The translations under genes and the position numbers were made by a program. From Nostoc foliaceum FACHB-393 (lineage in GTDB: Bacteria; Cyanobacteriota; Cyanobacteriia; Cyanobacteriales; Nostocaceae), in contig NZ_JACJTD010000006.1 in NCBI RefSeq assembly GCF_014698505.1, positions 62,001-126,000 of the forward strand: a stretch of DNA of 64,000 nucleotides, written 5' to 3'. Each line of letters opens with the position of its first letter. Position 1 is the first letter of the stretch. Shown here piece after piece: positions 8,610-16,148 of the stretch. Below the pieces are notes generated by a model. The model saw nothing but the letters and a program-made list of their open reading frames with translations, ran no database searches and had not been told where the DNA came from.

Positions 8610-10979
8610 ATGGCAGAAGAACCTACATCTACCTTAACTAAAAACTATGTCTCTGCTGCCAATAGACTGTCAAGTAAACCGACAAAATTAACGTCAACAG
8701 CATCGGCTCTCCAGTCTAGATGGATGGTTCTTTTAGGCCATCTCCTCGCTGGCGGTTGCACAATGGGGGCAGCATTGCTGAGTGCTTCTGGTGGGGAATT
8801 GGTTCAATTACTGGAAAATAAGGCGCTTTCTGGCTTTTTTCAACTGCGTGGCCCGATTGTGCCTCCAGAAGATATCGTAATTTTAGCAATAGACGATCAC
8901 TCAATATCAGTTCCCGAACAGTACTATAAAACAGATCCGAAACAGTATGCCTACCTAGAAACACTGAAATCTTATCCTTATAAACGTGCTGCTTATGCCC
9001 AGATAATCACAAAATTAATCAAAGCAGGTGCACGCTCTGTAGCAGTAGACGTAATATTTGACACAACAAGTAGATATGGAGTTAGTGACGATCGCAAATT
9101 CCAGGCAGTATTGCAAAAACATGGCAGCAAAGTTACCTTAGGAGCCGTCTACGAAAATTCCCAGACACACCAAGGGTCTTTTATGCAACTGATTGACCCA
9201 CAACAGATGTTTCGTACAGGGTCGGTGTCCATTGGCTCAGTTAATTTCCCCTTAGAGGTGGATGGTAAAGTTCATCGATTGGCGAGTGAGTTTTCTAAGC
9301 TGTTAGCTAAAGATAATTTGATCGAGAAGCTACCCTCTTTTGATGAAGCAGCGCTCAGGGCAGCACAAGTAAATTATCCCAGACCAAAGGGCGATCGCAT
9401 TTATTTTTGGGGGCCTGCGGGTACATTTGAGCAAATACCCTTTTGGCATGTACTAGACCCGGAAAACTGGAACACCTATTTGCAGCAGGGAAAGTTCTTC
9501 AAAAACAAGATAGTGCTGATTGGTGCAACAGATAAGTTAAATAATGATTATCATCCAGTCGCTGCAAGCAATAGCACTGAACGCATGTCGGGTGTGGAAA
9601 TTCACGCCAATGCGATCGCAACTTTGATGACAGGTAAAGCGATCGCCCCAGGAATTAACACTCTACCATTGCGGGGTTTGTTTGTGCTGATTCTAGTAGG
9701 CAGTACAGCCTTGATGATTAGCAGACGCAGGCGTAGTATCAATAAATTTCTGTATAGCCTGGCTCTATCTGGCGCTTGGGTAGGAATTAGCTATGGGTTA
9801 TTTATCTATGGTCAGTTAATTTTTCCTACTACTGTACCAATGATTGCGATCGCAATGACCGGACTTTGCTATCTGGGAACCTCAGTAATGAGGGAAAGCA
9901 TCAGAAAACGTCAATTAGTAGATATTTTTCAGAAGTATAAAACCTCCCCCGTTGTCCAAGAGATTATCAGCCAACAATATGACTTGCAATACCTAATCCA
10001 ACAAAGGGATTTAGCCTTATCAGGGAAAATCCTGGCTCAACGCTACAAAATTGTCAAAGTTCTCGGTTCCGGTGGATTTAGCGAAACCTATATTGCCGAA
10101 GATACCCTACGTCCAGGGAATCCGCGATGTGTTGTCAAGCAACTAAAACCAGCCAGCACCAAACCAGAAGCCTTGCAACTTGCCAGACGTTTATTTAACT
10201 CAGAGGCGCAAACACTAGAAAAATTGGGAACACACGCTCAAATCCCTCAACTTTTGGCGTATTTTGAAGAAGATGAAGAATTTTATTTAGTACAAGAACA
10301 GATCATTGGTCATCCTTTAAATCAGGAATTGCCATCAGGCAGAGCAATTGATGAAATTGCAGTGATCAAAATTGTCAAAGACTTATTGCAAACATTAACA
10401 TTTGTCCATAAAAACAACGTGATTCACCGGGATATTAAACCCAGCAATATCATCCGGCGACATTCAGACGGGAAACTGGTACTGATTGACTTTGGAGCCG
10501 TCAAAGAAGTCAGTACAAAACAGCTTGATGATGAAGAGCAAACCCCTTTCACCATTGGCATTGGTACTCAGGGTTACGCACCCAGCGAACAATGTTTTGG
10601 CCGTCCCCACTACAGTAGTGATATCTATGCAGTCGGCATGGTTGGAATTAAAGCCTTGACTGGTATAGCACCTCGTGAGCTAGATAGAGATGCTGATGGA
10701 GAGATAAAATGGAGCGATGCCTACGGCGGTAAACTACGCTCCCAGTTTAGCCACTCTTTAACTAAGATTCTCAGTAAAATGGTGCTGGATGACTTCAAAC
10801 AGCGATATCAGTCTGCATCAGAGGCTCTTGAGGATCTTAAAGTTTTTGACAATGTTATAAATTTCCAAAGCAGATACCCCATCCCACAGGATGACCCATT
10901 AATGAATACTTTAGACCAATTAAACGAATTAAACGCTCCTACAAAATCTAACTCAGAAGCATCCTCAGAAACTATTTGA
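8610..10979 (+). CDS. CHASE2 domain serine/threonine protein kinase
   Basis: 789 residues. The N-terminus has one membrane segment (about 38-60), then an extracytoplasmic CHASE2 sensor (about 70-345, with VILAIDDHSI, AVDVIFD and IVLIGAT patterns), then three membrane segments near 350-425. The cytoplasmic Hanks-type kinase domain spans about 487-750: glycine loop LGSGGFSETY, Lys510, HRDIKPSN with catalytic Asp608, and DFG Asp627, followed by GTQGYAPSEQ. All catalytic residues are present. Such proteins are common receptors in filamentous cyanobacteria; the ligand is unknown. Codons at 10714-10740 match an interspersed repeat read as DAYGGKLR. A strong terminator follows at 10992-11048. Confidence 0.95.
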   Translation: MAEEPTSTLTKNYVSAANRLSSKPTKLTSTASALQSRWMVLLGHLLAGGCTMGAALLSASGGELVQLLENKALSGFFQLRGPIVPPEDIVILAIDDHSISVPEQYYKTDPKQYAYLETLKSYPYKRAAYAQIITKLIKAGARSVAVDVIFDTTSRYGVSDDRKFQAVLQKHGSKVTLGAVYENSQTHQGSFMQLIDPQQMFRTGSVSIGSVNFPLEVDGKVHRLASEFSKLLAKDNLIEKLPSFDEAALRAAQVNYPRPKGDRIYFWGPAGTFEQIPFWHVLDPENWNTYLQQGKFFKNKIVLIGATDKLNNDYHPVAASNSTERMSGVEIHANAIATLMTGKAIAPGINTLPLRGLFVLILVGSTALMISRRRRSINKFLYSLALSGAWVGISYGLFIYGQLIFPTTVPMIAIAMTGLCYLGTSVMRESIRKRQLVDIFQKYKTSPVVQEIISQQYDLQYLIQQRDLALSGKILAQRYKIVKVLGSGGFSETYIAEDTLRPGNPRCVVKQLKPASTKPEALQLARRLFNSEAQTLEKLGTHAQIPQLLAYFEEDEEFYLVQEQIIGHPLNQELPSGRAIDEIAVIKIVKDLLQTLTFVHKNNVIHRDIKPSNIIRRHSDGKLVLIDFGAVKEVSTKQLDDEEQTPFTIGIGTQGYAPSEQCFGRPHYSSDIYAVGMVGIKALTGIAPRELDRDADGEIKWSDAYGGKLRSQFSHSLTKILSKMVLDDFKQRYQSASEALEDLKVFDNVINFQSRYPIPQDDPLMNTLDQLNELNAPTKSNSEASSETI
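10714..10740. repeat. Interspersed repeat inside the CHASE2-kinase gene
   Basis: GCGATGCCTACGGCGGTAAA followed by CTACGCT is the reverse complement form of the GCGTAG...CCGTAGGCATCGC repeat found at 12580-12609. Within the kinase C-lobe it encodes SDAYGGKLRS, in the same peptide pattern (DAYGG) as in the dapF-like gene. Confidence 0.6.
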
Positions 10980-10991
10980 GAAGGACGCGAG

Positions 10992-11048
10992 GACACGGAG
11001 ATGCAGAGAGAATATTTGATAGTTTCTCCCCGTCTCCGTGTCTTTTTT
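10992..11048 (+). terminator. Intrinsic terminator of the CHASE2-kinase gene
   Basis: GACACGGAGA at 10992-11001 pairs perfectly with TCTCCGTGTC at 11033-11042, and TTTTTT follows at 11043-11048. It lies 13 bases after the kinase stop, on the plus strand, between convergent genes. Confidence 0.75.
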
Positions 11049-11068
11049 ACTTAGTCCTGCACATGATT

Positions 11069-12415
11069 TTAAATTAACGACAAAAATTCTTCTCCTGTGG
11101 TGGGATGAATGCCTATAGTTTCATCCAAATCTTCCTTAGTAATGCCCTTGCGAATTGCCACACCCAGACTTTGAATGATATCTGCTGCATGTTCACCCAC
11201 CATATGAGCACCCAAAACTAGCCCAGAATCACTATTTAGCACTAACTTCATAGTGATTGGTTCATTCTGTTCGATTAGCTGATACAACAGTGGTTGGAAC
11301 TGGGTGCAGTAACATTGTACAGATTCACCAAATTTTTCCCGTGCTTTCGCCTCTGTCATCCCCACACTAGCCGCTTCTGGACGGCAAAAAACAGCAGTGG
11401 GCACATAATCATAATTTAGTTTTTGCGCCTTGTTGCCAAAAACTTTATCGGCAAAGGCAATACCTTCTGCCTGAGCCACTGGAGACAATTGCACGCGGCT
11501 GGTGCAGTCACCCACAGCAAAAATGTTTTTTTGGCTGGTGCAGCTGTATTCGTCTACTTTGATTGCACCATGTTCGCCAAGTTCAACATGGGCATTTTCC
11601 AAACCAAGATTCTTGGTATTTGGAGCGTAACCTGTGGCAACTAAGATGGTATCTGCTGTAATTATTTCTCGGCTCTCACCAGTAATAGTTAGCAACAAAC
11701 TCTCATCTGAGTATTTGATTTTTTGAATTGTGCTGTTGGTGAATAACTTAATTCCCCGTTTGCTCAAACCTTTTTGTACAGCAGAGCGAATGTCATCATC
11801 AAACCCCGATAAAATCATCTCGTCTTTTTCAATTACCGTCACCTTGCAACCGAAAGCGTGCATCATGCTAGAAAATTCTACGCCAATGTAGCCGCCGCCA
11901 ATAATTGCTAAACGTTTTGGCAAATAAGGTAGCTGAAACATCTCGCGGGATGTGATGGCGTATTCTATACCTGGAATTTTGGGCTTGAGGGGTTGCCCTC
12001 CCACAGCAATTAAAATTTTGTCGGCTGTAACTTTGCGTCCATCGATATTGATAGTATGGGTATCGATGAAAGTGGCATGTTCAGAAATTAGTTCAATTCC
12101 AGCTTTTTGCAATTGCTGAAAATACGATTGGTTAATGCTGTCAATATGCTGATGTACTGACTTAATAAATAATGTCCAGTCAAAGTATGTTTGACAGTCA
12201 CTCCACCCATAACTGTGCGCTATTTGATTTTGGAGGGCGAAGTCAGCTGCGTAGACAATCAGTTTTTTCGGAACGCAACCGCGATTTACACAAGTCCCAC
12301 CGACGGTTTCTTGTTCGGCAATAGCGACACGGACACCGTAGCTAGCTGCTTTTTTAGCTGCTGCCAATCCCCCAGGCCCAGCACCAATGACAAACAAATC
12401 GTAATCAAATGTCAT
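11069..12415 (-). CDS. Glutathione reductase-like flavoprotein disulfide reductase, divergent paralogue
   Basis: 448 residues of the class I pyridine-nucleotide disulfide reductases. FAD site GAGPGGLAAAKKA, redox pair GGTCVNRGCVPKK (Cys42, Cys47), second nucleotide site IIGGGYIGVEF, and C-terminal HPTTGEE with the catalytic His-Glu pair. It shares the MTFDYDLFVIGAG start and overall layout with the gene at 31499. The end of the second strand of its nucleotide site reads KVTVIEKDEM with Glu196, the feature of NADH-using relatives, where the other copy has ITRGEK. Inference: this copy may prefer NADH or a different disulfide substrate. ATG at 12413-12415. Convergent with the kinase gene; no operon partner. 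Confidence 0.85.
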   Translation of the reverse strand: MTFDYDLFVIGAGPGGLAAAKKAASYGVRVAIAEQETVGGTCVNRGCVPKKLIVYAADFALQNQIAHSYGWSDCQTYFDWTLFIKSVHQHIDSINQSYFQQLQKAGIELISEHATFIDTHTINIDGRKVTADKILIAVGGQPLKPKIPGIEYAITSREMFQLPYLPKRLAIIGGGYIGVEFSSMMHAFGCKVTVIEKDEMILSGFDDDIRSAVQKGLSKRGIKLFTNSTIQKIKYSDESLLLTITGESREIITADTILVATGYAPNTKNLGLENAHVELGEHGAIKVDEYSCTSQKNIFAVGDCTSRVQLSPVAQAEGIAFADKVFGNKAQKLNYDYVPTAVFCRPEAASVGMTEAKAREKFGESVQCYCTQFQPLLYQLIEQNEPITMKLVLNSDSGLVLGAHMVGEHAADIIQSLGVAIRKGITKEDLDETIGIHPTTGEEFLSLI

Positions 12416-12579
12416 AAAAATCTGTTCCTTTTTCAGTTTTTGGAAAGCAGAGCTATTTCATCCCTTATAGTTATTCAGACAAAACTTAATCTACTGTCTT
12501 TGGATGGACAATTGGGGATGAAACTAGGCTGATATGTAGCAGATTGCCGAATTAATAGCAATTAGTTCCAAAAGGAACA

Positions 12580-12609
12580 GCGTAGGCGCAGCCCACCGTA
12601 GGCATCGCT
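12580..12609. repeat. Nostoc interspersed repeat, copy 1
   Basis: GCGTAGGCGCAGCCCACCGT then AGGCATCGC, a recurrent palindrome-like repeat of Nostoc genomes. Related copies in this window lie at 12683-12711, 15208-15232 and 25910-25938 and inside two genes. Confidence 0.65.
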
Positions 12610-12682
12610 AGATTATTGGTAAGTTATATTACATTATCTTGCCAAACAAGGATATTGTCTATTTTACAAGAGGTATAAGTTT

Positions 12683-12711
12683 GCGTAGGCGTAGCCCGTC
12701 GTAGACATCGC
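12683..12711. repeat. Nostoc interspersed repeat, copy 2
   Basis: GCGTAGGCGTAGCCCGTCGT then AGACATCGC, same family as the copy 100 bases to the left and in the same orientation. Confidence 0.65.
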
Positions 12712-12931
12712 TTCGGGCGGGTGTGCGATCGCGCTTTTGCTCCAAAGCATATAAATAACAGCCTAATCTTCAGTGACAATCTCACCTAAGACTAAAATAG
12801 TTATGGAAAAACACCCTTGTAAATAAATCGATGAATGTGTTCTTAAATCCAGAGATAGAGCAATTCATCCAAACTCAGATTGAAAGCGACGCGTACCCAA
12901 CACCCTTGCGTAAGGTAAAAATCAAAAACAA

Positions 12932-13040
12932 AGGCGGGTGCGGGGATTGAACCCGCTAATCCCCACAATGGTGGAGACGTAACCGATAACCCTAAATTCT
13001 CCGTCCCCGAAAGGCAAGTTGCGAACAAGGATAACCCGCC
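12932..13040 (-). ncRNA. Y RNA-like, tRNA-mimic RNA A (downstream of Ro60)
   Basis: On the minus strand the ends form a perfect seven-pair acceptor stem (GGCGGGU with ACCCGCC), and a tRNA-type T arm with seven-base loop (GCGGG UUCAAUC CCCGC) abuts its 3' strand. There is no D arm and no anticodon arm. In their place lies a helix with AUCCUUGUUC and ACUUGCCU on one side and GACGGAGAAUUUAGGGUUAUC on the other, closed by UUCG. UUG pairs with CGG beside an unpaired base, as in the Ro-binding element of Y RNAs. A second small hairpin (UCCAC CAUU GUGGG) precedes the T arm. It lies 50 bases after the Ro60 stop. Strong as a structured RNA; Y RNA identity is inference from motif and context. Confidence 0.75.
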
Positions 13041-13049
13041 ATGAAGTAT

Positions 13050-13082
13050 GAAGGATAAAGTATATTTCATCCTTTACCCTTC
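13050..13082. repeat. Hairpin between Ro60 gene and RNA A
   Basis: GAAGGATAAAG at 13050-13060 pairs with CTTTACCCTTC at 13072-13082 with one G-U/A-C position. It sits between the Ro60 stop codon and the downstream RNA, with no T-run, so it may be a processing signal rather than a terminator. Confidence 0.45.
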
Positions 13083-13090
13083 AGCAATAT

Positions 13091-14692
13091 CTACAATTCA
13101 CCCGTAGCCAGCATCTGGATGATCCGAGGCGTACCTGGGTCGAATCCTGCCAAATCCCAAGACAGCGAATCTTCAGGATCTACCAAAGTAATTTGGTAAG
13201 GTGTCAAGGTGACATACACAGCCTTGACGTTAGGATTTACCTTTTTGCGGTACTGTTTCAACGCTTGACTTGGATGCTTATTTCCCGCCCAGCTTTCCGA
13301 GTCAGTCCAAAAGCACACAACATCTGCCTTAAACTTATTCTTAATCATCCAGTCGTAAGCTACAGACGCATCAGTTCCACCGAAGTTTTGGTTGCTAGCT
13401 TTGCGAACCGCAGAACTAAAACTATCTTTGGCAGTGATACCTAATTCCCGGAATTCTGTAGCAAAGCCGCGAATCATGTAGTTTTTCTCTGCTTTTGCTG
13501 TTACCAGTGCCATTGTGGTGGCAATTTCACAACAACTTAGTCCCATATCTGCAACCAAGCTACCCATAGAACCAGAAACATCCACGGCGTGTATGAATAC
13601 TTTACCTGTGGGTTGCACAACATCAAAAGACAGTTCAACTGCTTTTTCTAAAATGTCCACAATCCGAGGAACTGGGTTCCAAGTTTTCTTACTGCGTCCT
13701 AATGTTCCACCAGATTCATAAGTTTTGAGTGCTTTCAAAACATCAATCGGATGGATGCGACCTTTACGCAGATGTTCTCTGCGATTAAGAACTGCTTCCA
13801 CTTGCAGCAAATTAGCATTTTCATCGGCTCGCAACACACCCAGTTCAGTTAAAGAACCTAAGTTACGTAACATTGCACCTATTGGCATTTCCTGAAATAG
13901 CAGCTGCCAAGCAAGCTTATCCATTTTGCCCACAGGTGCAGCCATTTCGTGGGTTAAGCGTCCTTGGGAAATAGCTTCATGGGTTTGGGTGGGATTCCGC
14001 TTGAGCCACTCATACCACCAAATCTGCGCCAACGCCTCTGAGGGGATATCTGCTGGCAATTCTTCCCAGCCTTTAACTACCCACTCAAATAGTTGACGGT
14101 GATTTTCTGTAGGCGGTTTGACATGGAACAACCGCAACGCATCTCGGTGCGAGAAGCCTTGACGCTGTTGATATTTCAACAGTTGATAAGCTAAACCCTT
14201 AACATCTTCCCTTGAGAGCCAAGTTTTACCAGCTTCCCGCACTACTTTGCCAAATCCCCGCAGAGATTTGGTGTAGTTCAACCATTCGTAGAAGTGGCTA
14301 CCAGTACGGACAACTTGCGGAAATATTTCACCAAACGCCTGTTTTGCTTCTGGTGTTTCACCCATCGACAGCAGCACCAAAGCCAAGATAGGCGCACTGT
14401 TATTGATGGCGCGTCCATCGCTAGCATACAAAATTTCTTCTGCTACACGGCTGGGATTTTCGGCAACAGCTTGTCTGACAACTGTCACAAAATCCTCAGT
14501 TAATTCTTGTTTACCAGCGTAGTAAGTGCTTTTTGCTGTGCCAACCAACAGACAACGGCGCAGCATTTTCCAAATACCAGCATCAAACATCCAGCCGCCA
14601 GAACGTCCCTGAATCATCTCTGCTTCCCGTCCGGGGATGGGTTGATTTTGTGGTGTAGTCGTCTTCTTTTTAGTGAAAAAATTGTAATTCAT
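13091..14692 (-). CDS. rsr: TROVE domain protein, Ro60/Rsr orthologue
   Basis: 533 residues, the usual bacterial Ro size. The N-terminal two thirds form the TROVE ring of helical repeats (for example SHFYEWLNYTKSLRGFGKVV and FSHRDALRLFHVKPP), which binds Y RNAs and misfolded RNA ends. The C-terminal third is a von Willebrand A domain with an intact MIDAS: DVSGSMGS at Asp371-Ser373-Ser375, and GGTDAS. In Deinococcus and vertebrates Ro works with Y RNAs and exoribonucleases in RNA quality control and stress survival. ATG at 14690-14692. Two Y-like RNAs lie just upstream on the same strand (38 bases to the nearer) and one 50 bases downstream, so co-transcription is likely. Confidence 0.95.
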   Translation of the reverse strand: MNYNFFTKKKTTTPQNQPIPGREAEMIQGRSGGWMFDAGIWKMLRRCLLVGTAKSTYYAGKQELTEDFVTVVRQAVAENPSRVAEEILYASDGRAINNSAPILALVLLSMGETPEAKQAFGEIFPQVVRTGSHFYEWLNYTKSLRGFGKVVREAGKTWLSREDVKGLAYQLLKYQQRQGFSHRDALRLFHVKPPTENHRQLFEWVVKGWEELPADIPSEALAQIWWYEWLKRNPTQTHEAISQGRLTHEMAAPVGKMDKLAWQLLFQEMPIGAMLRNLGSLTELGVLRADENANLLQVEAVLNRREHLRKGRIHPIDVLKALKTYESGGTLGRSKKTWNPVPRIVDILEKAVELSFDVVQPTGKVFIHAVDVSGSMGSLVADMGLSCCEIATTMALVTAKAEKNYMIRGFATEFRELGITAKDSFSSAVRKASNQNFGGTDASVAYDWMIKNKFKADVVCFWTDSESWAGNKHPSQALKQYRKKVNPNVKAVYVTLTPYQITLVDPEDSLSWDLAGFDPGTPRIIQMLATGEL

Positions 14693-14729
14693 GGTTTCAT
14701 CTCCCGGCCCTTGCGGGCAAAAATGAAAG

Positions 14730-14852
14730 GTGGCGGAGCGGGATTTGAACCCGCGACCTCTCGAACCCTAATCGATAACCCTAATTCGTCGGCCTTTTCA
14801 GGCAAGGGGTGAACAAGGATGTTTAGCGCTCTACCTCTGAGCTACCCGCCAC
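14730..14852 (-). ncRNA. Y RNA-like, tRNA-mimic RNA B (upstream of Ro60)
   Basis: Minus-strand RNA with a seven-pair acceptor stem (UGGCGGG with UCCGCCA), U8-A9, a normal D arm (GCUC AGAGGUA GAGC) and a T arm (GCGGG UUCAAAU CCCGC). The anticodon arm is missing; instead there is a roughly 60-base insert. Its core, CACCCCUUGCCU, a GAAA tetraloop, then AGGCCGACGAAUUAGGGU, pairs CCU/AGG, leaves a bulged C, then pairs UUG/CGA and ACCC/GGGU. The bulged C next to CGA/UUG is the known Ro-binding signature of Y RNAs. The RNA ends 38 bases before the Ro60 start codon. No anticodon and no encoded CCA, so it is not a normal tRNA. Confidence 0.8.
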
Positions 14853-14860
14853 ATAAAAAG

Positions 14861-14891
14861 TTAGGAGTTAAGAGTTAGGAGTTAGGAGTTA
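14861..14891. repeat. Heptamer tandem repeat (GTTAGGA type)
   Basis: About four copies of a seven-base unit (GTTAGGA/GTTAAGA) between RNA C and RNA B. Heptamer STRR repeats of this sort are characteristic of heterocystous cyanobacteria. Confidence 0.7.
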
Positions 14892-14948
14892 AATATTTAA
14901 AACTTCTCACTCTTGAGTTTCTACTCAGCATTCAGTACTCAATTTGGT

Positions 14949-15073
14949 GTAGTGGAGCGGGAATCGAACCCGCGACCTCCCGCTTGGCAGGCGATAACCC
15001 TCAATTCTTCGGCCTTTTCAGGCAAGAGGTGAATAAGGATGTTTAGGCGCTCTAACCACTGAGCTACCCACCA
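14949..15073 (-). ncRNA. Y RNA-like, tRNA-mimic RNA C (promoter-proximal)
   Basis: Same design as RNA B: acceptor stem UGGUGGG with UCCACUA (seven pairs, two G-U), U8-A9, D arm GCUC/GAGC, T arm GCGGG UUCGAUU CCCGC. The anticodon arm is replaced by an insert with ACCUCUUGCCU, a GAAA loop, and AGGCCGAAGAAUUGAGGGU. CCU/AGG, bulged C and UUG/CGA are identical to RNA B, while the next base pairs change on both sides (UC with GA here, a C-G pair in B), as expected for a conserved helix. A small hairpin (CCUGCCAAGCGGGAGG) lies before the T arm. CACCA follows the acceptor stem. It is the first element after the promoter candidate at 15103-15131. Confidence 0.8.
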
Positions 15074-15102
15074 CATATCAAGTAAAGTTGACTTGTATTA
15101 TT

Positions 15103-15131
15103 AATGTAGTATTTGTATTATTTGTTGTCAA
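15103..15131 (-). promoter_or_regulatory. Promoter candidate for the Y RNA/Ro60 locus
   Basis: On the minus strand TTGACA (15126-15131) is followed after 17 bases by TACATT (15103-15108), a good sigma-70 type pair. A start about seven bases further on would leave a leader of some 23 bases before RNA C at 15073. Position and spacing are seen directly; activity is inferred. Confidence 0.6.
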
Positions 15132-15207
15132 GGGGCTGGCAAGCTAATTTATAGAGTTCCTGGTTGAGTCAAAAAACCTCTTTTTTTCGCTCGTAAAAAC
15201 TTTTGCC

Positions 15208-15232
15208 CGTAGTTTACTGCCGTAGGCATCGC
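15208..15232. repeat. Nostoc interspersed repeat fragment
   Basis: CCCGTAGTTTACTGCCGTAG then GCATC, a divergent copy of the family at 12580-12609, in the gap before the membrane protein gene at 15387. Confidence 0.45.
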
Positions 15233-15386
15233 AGACAAATGTTAGAGAAGTTCCAGTTACTGAAGGCTATACTACTTACTAGCGAAAGGTTTTGCCGGCA
15301 ACTTTGCCAAAAGATACAAAAAAGTGTCCCAATTTTTGCCAATATAGATAGTATTATTTCCCAAAATTCACTTGGCAAAAATCGGC

Positions 15387-16112
15387 ATGAGTGAGAAACC
15401 CATAGAAAGTGACGGCAAGGCTTTTCTCGTTCTACTTTTGCCCATCTCGTTTTTGATTATTTTCCTGGTTGCCACATGGAGAATTTTACTGGCGCTGATT
15501 GTGCTGGTAATTGGCTTCAAGCTTTGGCAGGAATATCAATGGCAACAGTGGACTCATCGAGTTAACCCAATTTTTCATCAGTTGGTTCGGGAAAATCAGG
15601 GCAGACTTACGCCAATGGACTTGGCAATAAGGGGCAATTTTCCTGGAACAACGGCAAAACGCTACTTGGATAGTAAAGCCTCAGAATTTGGCGCTAGTAT
15701 AGTGAACTCCGAAGATGCGGGGCAGTCTTATTACTTTATAACTGCCAGCATTCTCGGCAATATTCTTGATAGTAGTGAGCCTGTTAAAGAACTTCCTGCT
15801 CAACCAGTTACTAAAACTGCGCGATCGCTCCTAGCACCACCACCAACCCCACAGGAGGAAGAACCAGAAACCGAATCAACACCACAGCCAACCCATGAAG
15901 AAGCTAAACGATCGCTGGAAAAACAGTTAATTTTTGGCTCTCTGATTCAATCTGAACTTGCCAAGCGACTAAATGTCTATTCCAGCACGGTTTATAAACG
16001 ACGAAATGATCCAGAATTTCCTGAGTGGAGTCGCAGCAAAGACCCTGATGGTATTGCCTGGACATACTCGGAAAAAACTAAGGAGTTTTTCCCAGTGGAG
16101 GAAGAAGGGTAA
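15387..16112 (+). CDS. Membrane-anchored protein with C-terminal HTH-like region, unknown function
   Basis: 241 residues starting at the ATG at 15387 (an in-frame TTG lies five codons upstream). Two closely spaced hydrophobic segments (about residues 11-31 and 33-45) form a membrane hairpin, followed by cytoplasmic sequence. Residues about 65-115 (LTPMDLAIRGNFPGTTAKRYLDSKA) look like a winged-helix unit, then a Pro/Glu-rich linker, and the C-terminal IQSELAKRLNVYSSTVYKRR resembles a second helix-turn-helix. I do not recognise a named family; it looks like a conserved cyanobacterial protein. The frame is long and well formed, so it is probably real. Its 3' end converges on pyrD. Confidence 0.7.
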   Translation: MSEKPIESDGKAFLVLLLPISFLIIFLVATWRILLALIVLVIGFKLWQEYQWQQWTHRVNPIFHQLVRENQGRLTPMDLAIRGNFPGTTAKRYLDSKASEFGASIVNSEDAGQSYYFITASILGNILDSSEPVKELPAQPVTKTARSLLAPPPTPQEEEPETESTPQPTHEEAKRSLEKQLIFGSLIQSELAKRLNVYSSTVYKRRNDPEFPEWSRSKDPDGIAWTYSEKTKEFFPVEEEG

Positions 16113-16116
16113 AACA

Positions 16117-16148
16117 ATTCGTAATTCCTAATTCGTAATTCGTAATTA
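16117..16148. repeat. Heptamer tandem repeat (ATTCGTA type)
   Basis: Four or five copies of AATTCGT/AATTCCT in the gap between convergent genes, ending within the last codon of pyrD. Confidence 0.6.

Larger units (their letters stand above)
12416..12931. other. Intergenic region with two interspersed repeats
   Basis: Between the reductase start and the first Y-like RNA. It contains two copies of a GCGTAGGCGTAGCCC...CATCGC repeat (listed separately). No gene was recognised; a promoter for the reductase is expected near 12420-12540. Confidence 0.5.

Noticed and set aside
14730-15073. Two ordinary tRNAs with introns
   Set aside because: D and T arms are normal, but no five-pair anticodon stem with a seven-base loop can be restored by removing the insert, the insert is too short for a group I intron, and the same core occurs in RNA A and matches the Ro-binding element.
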